Shown: in pieces, positions 34,734-45,028 of the stretch
How positions within the stretch are numbered: the stretch's first letter is position 1
Layout of the letters: each line of letters starts with the position of its first letter
Notes under the pieces: model-generated
Database searches by the model: none
Told to the model about the DNA's origin: nothing
Seen by the model: the letters and a program-made list of their open reading frames with translations, nothing else
NCBI GenBank assembly: GCA_963556695.1
Contig: CAUWAG010000008.1
Coordinates: 1,302,001 to 1,366,000 of the forward strand
DNA length: 64,000 nt
From: Anthostomella pinea
Lineage: Eukaryota > Ascomycota > Sordariomycetes > Xylariales > Xylariaceae
Reading direction: 5' to 3'
Translations under genes and position numbers: made by a program

Positions 34734-37700
34734 CCTCAGGCAGGAATGTTGCCCTCAGCAGCAGCGGCTGGTATAGGGGGAGGGCAGCAGCTGCCGGACC
34801 AGCTTTGGGTTGTGAGTCGGTGGGTGCAGAGCAAACGTCGACTGATTAGGTATCTTCTATTGGCGTTCGAAAAGCATGAAGGGTCGAGTCGCAATCCAGG
34901 TCCAGAGCCAATTCAGGGGTCCGGCGGTATGGAGAGACATTGAGACAGGCACGATGCTCGCGCACAAGTGATTAGCGATTACAAGGTCTCTCTTGCTGTC
35001 CCTTTCGCCAGGAAAGATTGATTGTCGTAGAGTGTCGGCAACGGCAAAGTAACGGTACACAAGAACGGTTCAGCGGCCGAAACGAACAGGCGGGATATTC
35101 GATATGGGGTTCTGGCAGGGGGCCAGGATATTATTGATAGGGGGTCGACGAATATTGTACGGTTAGGTGGTACGGGAGCTCGGTAAGGTACCTAAGCACG
35201 TAGACCAGGGGGTGCGTTAACCGGGTCGTGCTCCAAGCGAATTACTTATTGCTCTAGACGAAGAAGTTGAAGTTGGTATGATTCGTGGTCCTGGAGAGAA
35301 GCGCCGATGATGAGACGAAGGCGAAGGAGGATGCGTGCTGTGACATGCGAGCGAGAAAAGAATAGCAATCCCAACAAGCATCGAGCAACAGAGTGATGAG
35401 CTCCCATAGACAACAATGAGACTCTCGCAAAGGGTGATGTGCAGGTGTGGTGGTGGCAGGGTGGATGGGGAGAGCGAGAAATGCACGAAATGCAATACAA
35501 GGATAGCCTGAGGCATGTCGGCGGATGGGGGAGACGGGAGGGATGTGGCCAGCTGATTGGATGAATAGCGTCGGCCAGAAGCGACATAGCGCAAGACGAT
35601 TGATTGTTGCTAGGTACTTACAGTATTAGTACTATCAACACCAGCTTCATTTAGCGTCCTGAATTGTGCTTGAAGGGGGATGGGATCACGACGAAATCCA
35701 TCCTTTCTAGGTTTCTCTACTCAGGCTTGGAACGAGGCCAAGTAACAGCCGACATATGTTCACCTCCAACGATCCGATCAACACGCAGCAGCATATATCT
35801 CAACGTGGTGCCCTGCAGGTGCGGATGCAGATGGTGAGGGGCAGAGAACTTCAGGATCACTGGAAGCACTCACACTGTCAAACAATTACCCCTTCTGGCC
35901 GGGGCCTCCAGTGCGCTAATCAATTGATCTCCCGTCGGCGCCCGTTTGCACCTGCATATGCCTCTAGTGCCTCTGTCCCACCGAACAGCGCTCAATGGCG
36001 CCTCAGTCTATTGCCACGATTGGCTAGATAGTGCCCTGGAAGAAGAACCCCCTGCAGGGATTCTATGCAAGTGCAACCATCTCCAGACTCCATCCCGTCC
36101 GTTGCGACATGTGCTTTGAATATTTAATAAAACCCGTGTCTCAGGAATTGTTAATAAGCACATTATGAAACATTCCGACTCTGACAGTTCGGGCTTTATT
36201 ACTTAATTTTGAATGAGCAGTGCATCATTACGGACGGACAGGCAACCTTGCGGCCCTCATGGTATGGTCTGAACAGCCAGACGGATGACAACGGTGATGG
36301 CATAACCGTTAGTTAAGTCGACGCACGTTGAAGTTGGGAAGTCCGAGGGCGTCTTGACACTACTTTCATGGACGTCTTTTGGAATGAGCGGCCGAACCTT
36401 AATAGCAAGCATCATGCACGCAAGTTGAACCGAGATCCGGTCTCATCTGACCCTGACCAGCAACGCCCGATCTTCAGCCAGTCATCTAGTCTTCGTAATT
36501 CAATTCACGACCTTAATATTGATGATTATTCTGTAGATATCTGGGCATTTTCCTGACACCAGACACCACTTGAGATGTCACATAGTCCTACCAGCCGAAG
36601 CCTGGAGGATTTCCAGAACATCTTGTTCCCGAATCCCAACCCCACGCTTTGACCCCTCTGACCCCTTGACTACCCCGCTGCAAGCACGTTGAGCCCAACC
36701 GGGGAGGGAGTTCACATGCAGCAGAAGCATGCAAACCGAGAAAAATCAAGAAACTAGCAGGCTGATCTTGGTCGAAGGATTTACCGTGCCTTATCACCAC
36801 ATGGCCGAGCCACTCATTGGTGACTTGCCTGCTTGCCTGCACACAATGTGTTTCTCCGCGTCCAAGCGTGCAGACAGGACATTGAGAAATCCCTGATACC
36901 AGATACACACACACTTCCAAAGCGATCAAGCTCTTAGGAGGTTGAATTCTACTCCCGTTAGATACACAGTACTTCATAAGCGCACATAGGATACAGTTCT
37001 ATACAATACATCTCAGACCATGTAGTCACCCCTTATGAGTCTCCGTCCGGCATGCCGCATTTGGTTGTTGGGTATTACTCATATATCCATATTAGGAGAC
37101 TACGCACTTTGCAATAGGCAGCTTGTATCTAATAAGTTATCTTGAGACTGGGGTTAAGAAGAGTCAACGTTGTACAGTAGAGCTGGGTATAGCCCATGGA
37201 GGAGTACCAACGGCGTCCTGACGAACATATTGGGCTACTAGACGAGACCAGGATTCCAGGAGAGTACTAGGTAGCCAAATATAAACCCGTCATGTGTCAA
37301 GAAGTCTGACTATCGTTAAAGGAAGCAGTCCGGTGGTTGACTCCTGAGTAACCACGTCGCAGACACCTCGTTCGAGGTGAACCAGCAGTCTACCTATGAT
37401 CAAATACGCATTCACAGAGAGAATTCGATGTGCAACAACAGAAATCCAGCAAGCCCATTGGCAGCCTCATGTTGCCAGTAATCCACTCAACGTGGGTTTT
37501 AGGTCGTCTGTATAACGTACACAGGTCATATGCCCATTCCAAAATGCCTCACGCATTGTGCCAGATCTAGCATCTGTCGTCAATTGTCGTCATCAGCACC
37601 GCCCTTCGCCTGCATGCCATCTCCCTGCTGTAGATCCCTTGCCATGGGAGACAGGCATTCGTCAAATATGGCAAGGCATGACTTCGTCTCTTTCGTATGC

Positions 37701-37935
37701 TTCATATCATCGACGACCAATCCTGCCTTACAACGTCGGAATGCCATGACAACACGTAAAGGCACCCGCCCACGGCAGCACACCCTGCGGCAAGAGAAAC
37801 AACGCAAAAACGCCTAGCAGTGAGCAAATTGGCCATTGCGGATGTCGACAGAAAGAGCCGACCACGATTGGACTTGTGATCGACAGCCAGCCAACGTGGT
37901 AGCCGACAACGGCCCACGCAGTCAAGCGGCCTGGC
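34734..37935. other. Intergenic region, nothing recognised
   Basis: 3.2 kb upstream of the ADF-H gene and downstream of the phosphatase. The stretch 36100-36200 and 36980-37300 is more AT-rich than the genes. No transposon ends, long repeats or family-like frames were seen. Confidence 0.4.
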
Positions 37936-39844
37936 TCAAGATTTTAGTTTAGATGGCGGCGCCGCGGTGGCCGGGGCCGTAGGCTCGGGAGTTCGAAGGC
38001 CACGGGGGTTCGGAATGGCGTCCGAAGTGACCTCTGGGGCATCGCTGTCCTCAAGATGTGATGGTTCTTCCTCCACCGAACCGTGGATCATGGTTGGCTT
38101 GAAGGGCTCGCCATCGATAGGACTAGGATCATGGCCTCGACCGCTGTTGCTGGCTGAGACCCCAACAGCTGGAGCGTCGCCTTCAGCGATCTTTCGCTTC
38201 GTCGAGCTGACGATCTTTTCGGATTCGCTAACTTTGCCGCCTCCAGTGTTGGCATCCCCTTCCACTCCGATAGGATCATCCTTGTTATTGTGCTGATCTA
38301 GTAGAGCCGCCTTGTCAAATCGCACAATCATACATGACAGGTTGTCAGTACTGAAGCGGGCTAAAGCATGGTCGACAAGTAGCTTTGCAGCAGCCACAGG
38401 GTCTTGTATGTCGCGAACGAGATCAACTGCCTCCTGGTCTGAGCAGACGTCCCAGAGCTAAAAAGAAAGTGTAAGCAACGACCTTACATATGCAATGAAG
38501 GTGGTTGTTTTGACTTACCCCATCGCAAGCGATGATCATGAATTCGTCTACCTCGGGCTGAATCACGGTCTCGGTGGTATATGGATGACCAGTCACGAGA
38601 TCTTTCATGTACGTATCACCAAGCGCTCTCGTGACAGCCAACACGCCGTTCACGCGATTGTTGAGTATCAAGCCTCCAGCATTACCAATGCGCTTGCCTT
38701 CATTCTCATCACTCCCCTTGTGGTCATATGAGAGTCGAAGAGCTTTACCGGACCGGCAAAGAATGATGCGAGCATCACCAACGTTCGCGGTGTAAAGAAC
38801 TCGTTGTCGCACTGCGGTACCTTTTAATCTTGCGTGAGCTGATTCTGGGACCGCAATGGTGTTGCCATCGTCTTCCGACTTACTGTCCTTGGACTTGGAC
38901 GCGTCTGAAGCTTTCGAAGCTGCAGCGGCTGCCGGGGCAATAGCTTGGGAGCCAGTTGCAGAATTCGAGTTAGGAACCCTGTCTTCCCAGCGCAGAACGG
39001 CGACTGCTGCGGTGCAACCGCTGTTCTTAAGCGGCAACTTTTCGAGCTGCGTATCGACGCTGGTGAAGGTCTGGTCGAGCAGTTCAGGGATGGGGACGTT
39101 CGGGTGCCGGCGGATGAAATCCTCGAGGATGAGGTGTAGTTTCTTACCGCACCAATCGGCAGCAAAAGTTCCAGCGTGCCCATCGAATATTGCGAAGTAG
39201 CCGTTGTCGGTTTCGATGATGTCTTGCGATGATGCCTCAAGTTGAGCATCATTATCATCTCCAGACTTCTGAGACTTCACGCTCTTGCTGCCCGTTTCCG
39301 GGGCCAAGAGAGGGGCGGGCGTATGTAAGAAGTTGTACAAGAAGGCGTGAGTGTCTTCCATGGTGCGACGGCATTTCTTGTTTCTGTCCTCCCAGACACC
39401 GACGCGGAAGGTAGATCTTGGTCCTGGAATGGAATCACCTGCCGAGTTGTTGTGCTGGCCCTGGGGCACCGCGAGCGACTGGTCCTGCTTGCCCAATTTT
39501 TGCAGAGGCGTCTGTGTACTGAGGTCGCTGTTTGTCCTGCCGCCCTGGGAGAAGTTCAGGGAGTTCTTCGCACTAGCTATGAGGCTGCTTGCTTTACTTC
39601 CAACACCACTACTTCTACGCTTCTTCTCTGTGTCGCCGTTGTCCGCGTTCTGTCGTCCGGGCGGGCTGCCATTACCACTGCGCTTCTCGCCGCTGGCAGT
39701 TGAGCCGGAAGGGTTTGATGGAGTTCCATCAGGAGCCGAAGCGGGCTTGGAGTCCGGAGCTGGAGTTTTCTTGTCTGGGTTTGCCGAGTCCGTGGCCGCG
39801 GCGTCGGATTTGGCGGCGGAGGAGCTGGAGCTGCTGCCGAACAT
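37936..39844 (-). CDS. PP2C-family serine/threonine phosphatase (PTC1-like)
   Basis: A Mg/Mn-dependent phosphatase of 615 residues, in two exons (38519-39844 and 37936-38457, 61-nt intron). The first 140 residues are a Ser/Pro/Gly-rich disordered extension. The catalytic domain follows with all metal motifs: RVGVWED (D153), [17 protein letters not shown] (D221), [34 protein letters not shown] split by the intron, and [12 protein letters not shown]. An insert rich in Ala/Ser/Lys sits between the second and third blocks. A Pro/Glu-rich tail of about 120 residues ends the protein. PTC1-type enzymes switch off stress MAP-kinase cascades; that role here is by family. All catalytic residues are present. 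Confidence 0.9.
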
Positions 39845-40596
39845 CCTATTCAGCAGACCTCCTTGAGAGGAGAGACTGCGCCGCTTGTTTCCTGCCAGGT
39901 TTTCGAAGGTGGAGGTTGTCGCCGGTGTGGTTGATATACGCCGCTAGAAGGTATAAATGCGCCGAAGTGGTCGAGCAGATGATGAGGCGCCAAGATGTTA
40001 TGTCGCAGGAGAGTCCGGGTGGGTATCGGAATGTGAGATACGAGGTGACGATAAGAGGAAGGTTAAAGAACCGAGCATATAAGGTGGTCAAGCATGTACC
40101 GAATCGGCGTCATGCGTGGCGTTGTATGTTTCGATTCGGGTATGATGTCTGACAGAGGCGGGGTGGTTAGAGATAGTACAAAGGCGGTCATACGCGGGTG
40201 AACAAAGACGACTGAAGTCCACACAGGTGCAAGAGGCGACAAACTTGACTGACTTGACTGCCTTACAATGACTGATGACCAAGTCAGAGAGAGACAATCA
40301 GGCAAGCATTGGAATATGGGATCTGGGATCTCGAAGCTGGGAGATGGGGCACGCAGGGCTGGTATGGGAAATGGCAGGCTACCTCATCACACAGGTGATA
40401 GGTGATAAGTAGGTACCTAGGGCAAGAGGCATTGACTTTACTGACCAGTGAATCACGTCCGCTTACCTGCAACATCAGACGGAAAGCCGGATTGGGTCCT
40501 AAGGTACGCGAAAGAGAGGGATCCGGGATGAGCCGCGGCGGAAATCACAAACGTTGTGTCGCAGGTTGATATACCCAGGTAGGGTAGGGCGTGCTC

Positions 40597-40618
40597 GTGG
40601 TGGTGGTGGTGGTGGTGG
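40597..40618. repeat. (GTG)n trinucleotide repeat
   Basis: Seven uninterrupted GTG units in non-coding sequence. Confidence 0.95.
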
Positions 40619-40703
40619 CTGTTGATTTGGGGACTGATGAATGGAATCGTGGGCTGCGTGGGGTCACGAAAGACGGGATGCGATGCAACAGATGATGGTG
40701 CTA

Positions 40704-40732
40704 GGCAGGGTGGCAGGGTGGCGGGGTGGCAG
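40704..40732 (+). repeat. G-rich minisatellite (GGCAGGGT-like), quadruplex-prone
   Basis: Tandem GGCAGGGT/GGCGGGGT units give three G-runs of three or four on the plus strand with short loops, plus adjoining GG pairs. Confidence 0.8.
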
Positions 40733-41594
40733 CCCGGTGGCAGGGACGAGGGGAAGTCTGTTGGCGGTTGCTTGGTCCGTGCTAGCATGCCTGAGGTTAT
40801 CTACGGCGCTAAAGGGAAGCGCTGGGAGTGACGTCGGCCGCTCAACCGGGCCTGAACTGGATCCATCCGTCTGTCAGCTGCCGGCTGCCACTTGGGGTTA
40901 GACAGTATTCTTCTTCCAAGGCAGTAATGTGGAAACACTCGACCAGAGAATTATTGGACCAGACATATCTGCGCACGCAATGACAAAGAAGCATTTGCAT
41001 TTCTAGTTCATTTCACAACGCGTTTGGCTGAACAACGTGGCTATTCTCGGGTCCTCGCCTGGCAGCCTGGATGTCATCATATTGCCTTATTAGTAGCAGG
41101 TAGTATAACCCCGGTCCCCGCAATAGAATGCACGATGACCGACGGGCGTGATTCAACGCATCATGTCTTAGTCAGATAGACACGTAGGCAGCTGTACCTT
41201 AATATTTAGTTAGACCCAAGACCCCTGTTTTATATAATAACGGTCTAGATGAATACATGGAAATAAATGACATCGCCTGCGTTTCATGCAAGCAGGCTGG
41301 AATCTCAAAACGTGAACGGATCAGAGACGTGGAGGAGGAAACATTGCAATGGAATATACGAGTGCGAAGAGGGGCTCCAGCATTTGCGCCTTCGGGGACC
41401 GGATGACAGCCGGATATAGTTGCCCCACCCCATCCCGACCGCAGCCGGATTGATAATCAGACGGGACTGGACATAGCGGCTTTGCTGCCGAGTGACATAC
41501 GGCCTCCAGGCAATCGTCGTTGTAGACTTATCAGTGTCTCGGACTAGGTAGGTAGGGATCAAGGACCACTCTCAGCAATCAGACCCAGACAGAC

Positions 41595-42932
41595 ATGCCC
41601 GAGACCATCGGCCCCGCGTTCCCAGACCGGGCCACGCCGCTCCTGAGCTACAACATCCCGTTTACGGAGTCCCTCCTCAAGCACGCCGAGTCCACCTTCC
41701 ACCACGCATCAAAGGTCTACCTGATCTGATCTGCTCGGGCTCGCTGGCCAAGAACACGGGCCATCTGGACGATGTGAAGCGCGAGCTGGGCCGCAGGCTG
41801 GCCGGGGCCCGGGTCGGTATGAAGCCGCACTCGCACTGGGACGAGATCCTGGAGGTCGTGGCGGACGCGAGTGCGTGCGGCGCGGATCTGATCGTCACGC
41901 TCGGGGCCGGCAGCTTGACGAATGCGGCGAAGGTGGTGTCGTTTGTAAGTCGTCATCGATGTCGTTTTCGTTGCCCCCCCTAGCTATCCGGGTCAATTAT
42001 ATAGATATAGACCAGATATGCCAGGAGGTCAACTCGTGGCTGATCCGGTGCCAGGCCCTTGCCAACGACGTCTCAGCGCACGAAGAGATCAACACCATCT
42101 GCCCGACGAGCCCGCACAAGCGCACAACCATCAACCCCTCCGCCATCCCGGTCATCTGCATCCCGACCTCGCTCTCCGGCGGCGAGTACTCGGCCTTCGC
42201 CGGTGCCACCAACGAGAGAGATGGGCGCAAGTATTCGTTCTCGGGCGGCGGCATGAGGGGCCCCGCGCTGGTGATCCTCGACCCGGCGCTCACCACCACG
42301 GCGCCCGACCGCATCTAGCTGGGCACGGGCATCATGGCCGTGGACCACTGCGTGGAGACGCTGTGTTCGCTCGGCAGCGACGACGCCGCCGACGCGGACG
42401 CGAGGCGGGGGCTGGCGAGGCTCGTGCCGGCCTTGTTGAGGTGCAGGGAGGATGCTGGGGACCTCGAGGCCCGCCTGCAGTGCATGCTCGGCGCGAAGGA
42501 TGCGATGAGTGCTTCCGGTCGGGCGTGCCGCTGGGGGCTAGTCACGGTATAGGGCACCAGCTCGGGCCCGCCGGTGTCGGGCACAGCGAGACTAGCTGCA
42601 TCCTCAACCCAGCTGTGTGCAAGTTTAACTATGCAAAGAGGTCAAATGTAGAGCGGCAGGATGCGATCTGCAAACTTCTCTGGGACGATCCCAAAGCCGT
42701 TGGGGTTTTTGAGAAAGTGGGCTTGAAAAGGGGTTCCGCAGAGCTGGGAGATCCCATGGACGCCATAATCTGTGCACTGTTTATGCCACGGACTCTCAGG
42801 GAGTTTGGTATCGGCGAGGATAAGCTCGACGGCATTGCAGAGCACAGCTTGACAGATCGATGGGTCAAGACAAACCCTGCACCACTGGATAAGAAGGGCG
42901 TGCTTGAGATCTTGAGAATGGTGCTCGGGTGA
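41595..42932 (+). pseudogene. Dead iron-containing alcohol dehydrogenase (maleylacetate-reductase-like)
   Basis: Segments match a group III Fe-dependent dehydrogenase in order: an N-terminal Rossmann-like part (VYLICSGSLAKNTG), DLIVTLGAGS, an intron (GTAAGT 41945 to CAG 42054), CIPTSLSGGEYS, GMRGPALVILDPAL, the metal site VDHCVE, then GASHGIGHQLGPAGVGHSETS with the other metal histidines, and a C-terminus ending at 42932. Three lesions break it: a 5-nt tandem duplication at 41721-41732 creates TGA at 41727; TAG at 42316-42318 stands where Trp is expected (DRIWLGTG); and a -1-type shift occurs near 42507-42513. Maleylacetate reductases complete fungal resorcinol/hydroxyquinol breakdown. No partner genes are nearby. 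Confidence 0.87.
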
Positions 42933-43113
42933 GCTGAGCCACCGGATAATATGTATAATGAATCGTAGTACACACAACAGATCTTGACTCCATCGAAGAA
43001 CCATAACTCCAGTAGCTCTGCACCAACCTAGAACGCCAACGTAATCTCTCAGTGCTAATTCGAACCCAGCGCATCAGTTGTAGGGTAGGTATCTGTCTTC
43101 GCCACAAGACCTA

Positions 43114-44055
43114 CTACTTTCTGAGACTATCAAGGCGAGCCTGAAGGTCGTCATCGCCTGGGTCACCGCCTCCGCCGCCGCTGGGACCGCCGATTGCTTG
43201 GGCGATCCTGTTCTCAGCGACCTTGTCGGACTGTAGACTAGTCGGTGTCTCGCCGAACTGTATGTCCATTAGGCTTTGGTTCCGATCGTTTATATTTTAG
43301 GGAATACTCACGGATTGGTTGAGGTCCACACCGATCTCCTCCAAAACTTGTTCCACAACCTCGTCACCCTCCTCCTCTATGCCTGTATCCATTGCATCGT
43401 CGATGGCGTCGTCCATCATTTCTTGCCTCTGTTCCATTACATCGTTCTCGCGTTCGAATTCCATAGCGATTCGCTGCAGGGCGGGTAGGTTCATGGATCG
43501 ATTCATGCTGCCCAGGGCCATCGTGGCTCCCTTCATGGCTTGCATCATCTGCTCGTTTGTTCGATGGGTCTACAGCGCTTCTGTTCAGCGCAACGTGGTG
43601 GGAGGGTATAGAGGCAGGCGACTGACCTGAAGGCGCAAGGAGATCTTCTGCAGCTGACTCCGCATTCCGTAGAACTTCTCGACATATCTTTTCATGACGT
43701 TAGGCATGCGTTTCTTCTAGAGCCTGGGGGCGTCGCATGTTCTGACCTTCTCGTCCGCACCAGATCCTTTGCTTGTATCTTGGCTGCTCCAATCTGACCC
43801 TTCTGCGCACTCTGCTTGATCTGTCCGACCAGAGTCTTCTCCTGCTTCTCCAGCTTGACTCGTACTTGGTCGAGCTCTCGGATGGCCTTATCGAGCATGC
43901 GCTGGTTCTTCCGCAGTCGCTCTGCGGGAGTGATGCGCTTGCCGAACGCCCATTCTAAGATCTGGCCGTACGCCATCAGCTTCTTGCCATCTCCTGGAAA
44001 CCCTTGCAGAGGTCCTGCCGACAGGGAGAATACGTAAGTAGGTGCTTACATTCAT
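43114..44055 (-). CDS. VPS2: ESCRT-III subunit Vps2/Did4 (CHMP2)
   Basis: A Snf7-family protein of 227 residues that assembles with Vps24 on endosomes and recruits Vps4. Five exons: 44050-44055 (only ATG AAT), 43747-43961, 43627-43687, 43312-43569, 43114-43257. The first coding exon ends at GTAAGC and its acceptor CCAG leads straight into ILEWAFGKR, giving the family N-terminus MNILEWAF. Basic helix AERLRKNQRMLDKAIREL, KIQAKDLVRTRR|YVEKFYGMRSQL and the acidic EEEGDEVVEQVLEE follow. The extreme C-terminus DDLQARLDSLRK is a textbook MIM1 motif for the Vps4 MIT domain. A Gly-rich linker precedes it. It is divergent from FZO1. Confidence 0.95.
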
Positions 44056-45028
44056 TGTACCGTTCAGATGTATGGCTCTTGTATGGAGTAGGCGAGGTCG
44101 TTGCCAATCGGTTCGGCTCGTTTGCTGCTCGTTCTCGCGTATACAATAGACACAACCCTTGGGACGAGTGGAATGTTTGGCGGGTCAAAAGGGCGTTGTC
44201 ACCGTTCGCTCTCCTGAGGCAATCCGGGTGCCTGAATCGGGTGCGTCTGGGTGTTGCGTCGTCAACGTGTGAGGTTTCCTGGCTGCCTGCGCAATGGGAC
44301 AGCTTGGCTTGGCTTGGGACGCCGACCTTCGATTACAAGTTAAAGTAGTGGGGTCCTTTCCGCTACGTAACTTTGTGGCTCCTCAACCCATTTTCCAGCC
44401 ACAATGACGGATGGGTCACGGACCAGGATACAAGGTACCTTGGAGCCCAACGGGTACCCGTTTGTACCTGTTTTGTACCCAACTGGGATGATAGCTACTT
44501 CTGGGATGGGGACACCACCCATCCCTTCTTTCAATCAAGCAACTTCCAGAATACAGACCAATAGCCACTTATCGTGACCCTGGTCCTTATTCTGGATACC
44601 GCTACCACAAGGCACAACTTGGGGTGCAGATCGCTTTGTCGCATATTCCTCATACCCACATATCCTGCTGCACATATCCTTAAATGAGAGGCCCATGTGA
44701 CTAACGATTAATTAGCGGGCATTGATAGCATCGGGTGCCGGGTGGGACAGCTGAGAGTCCAGCCAATCACCGTCGGTTTTCACCAAATTTCGCCTCCCAG
44801 CAAGAATCGGAATTTAATGACGGGAACAGTCAATGCGAAGCTCCAGAGTGGACTAATAACTCATCAACCCGACGTATTGCGAGAGGGATTGTTGCCAAAA
44901 CATCACGCCACAAACCTCACCTATCGCCCTTTCCTCCTCCGCCATCGTCCTACCTCGTATCGCCTCCTCTTTCGACCGTACAGGATAACGCGCTGTATCT
45001 CCATGGATCCGAATATCTAGCCGTCGCC
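44056..45028. promoter_or_regulatory. Shared region between divergent VPS2 and FZO1, with an upstream ORF
   Basis: 973 bp between the two start codons. On the FZO1 side, the ATG at 45003 opens a five-codon ORF (MDPNI) ending at 45020, only 8 nt before the FZO1 ATG; it is also the last part of a longer upstream frame. On the VPS2 side there is no ATG directly before the start. Confidence 0.55.

Larger units (their letters stand above)
39845..41594. other. Intergenic region with simple repeats
   Basis: Phosphatase promoter on the left; the rest is gene-poor. It contains a GTG microsatellite (40597-40618) and a G-rich minisatellite (40704-40732). The ORFs seen are low-complexity (poly-His from CAC repeats) and unsupported. 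Confidence 0.5.

Noticed and set aside
37702..37925. Hydrophobic ORFs downstream of the phosphatase
   Set aside because: Two overlapping minus-strand frames, one without an ATG start; no motif supports a transporter fragment.
42018..42932. 304-codon plus-strand ORF over the Fe-ADH region
   Set aside because: Its first half is a shadow frame of the dehydrogenase (Arg/His/Pro-rich nonsense). Only after the frameshift at about 42510 does it coincide with the true frame. It is an accident of the broken gene.
15459..42932. A-to-I RNA editing rescuing the TGA and TAG codons of the dead esterase and dehydrogenase
   Set aside because: Editing of A could restore Trp at both sites and is known in some filamentous ascomycetes, but it cannot repair the 4-5 nt insertions and other frameshifts in the same genes.
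43020..43100. tRNA-like GGTTCGAATT box on the minus strand
   Set aside because: No A-box, no foldable acceptor stem and no anticodon arm around it; it is in the VPS2 3' flank.
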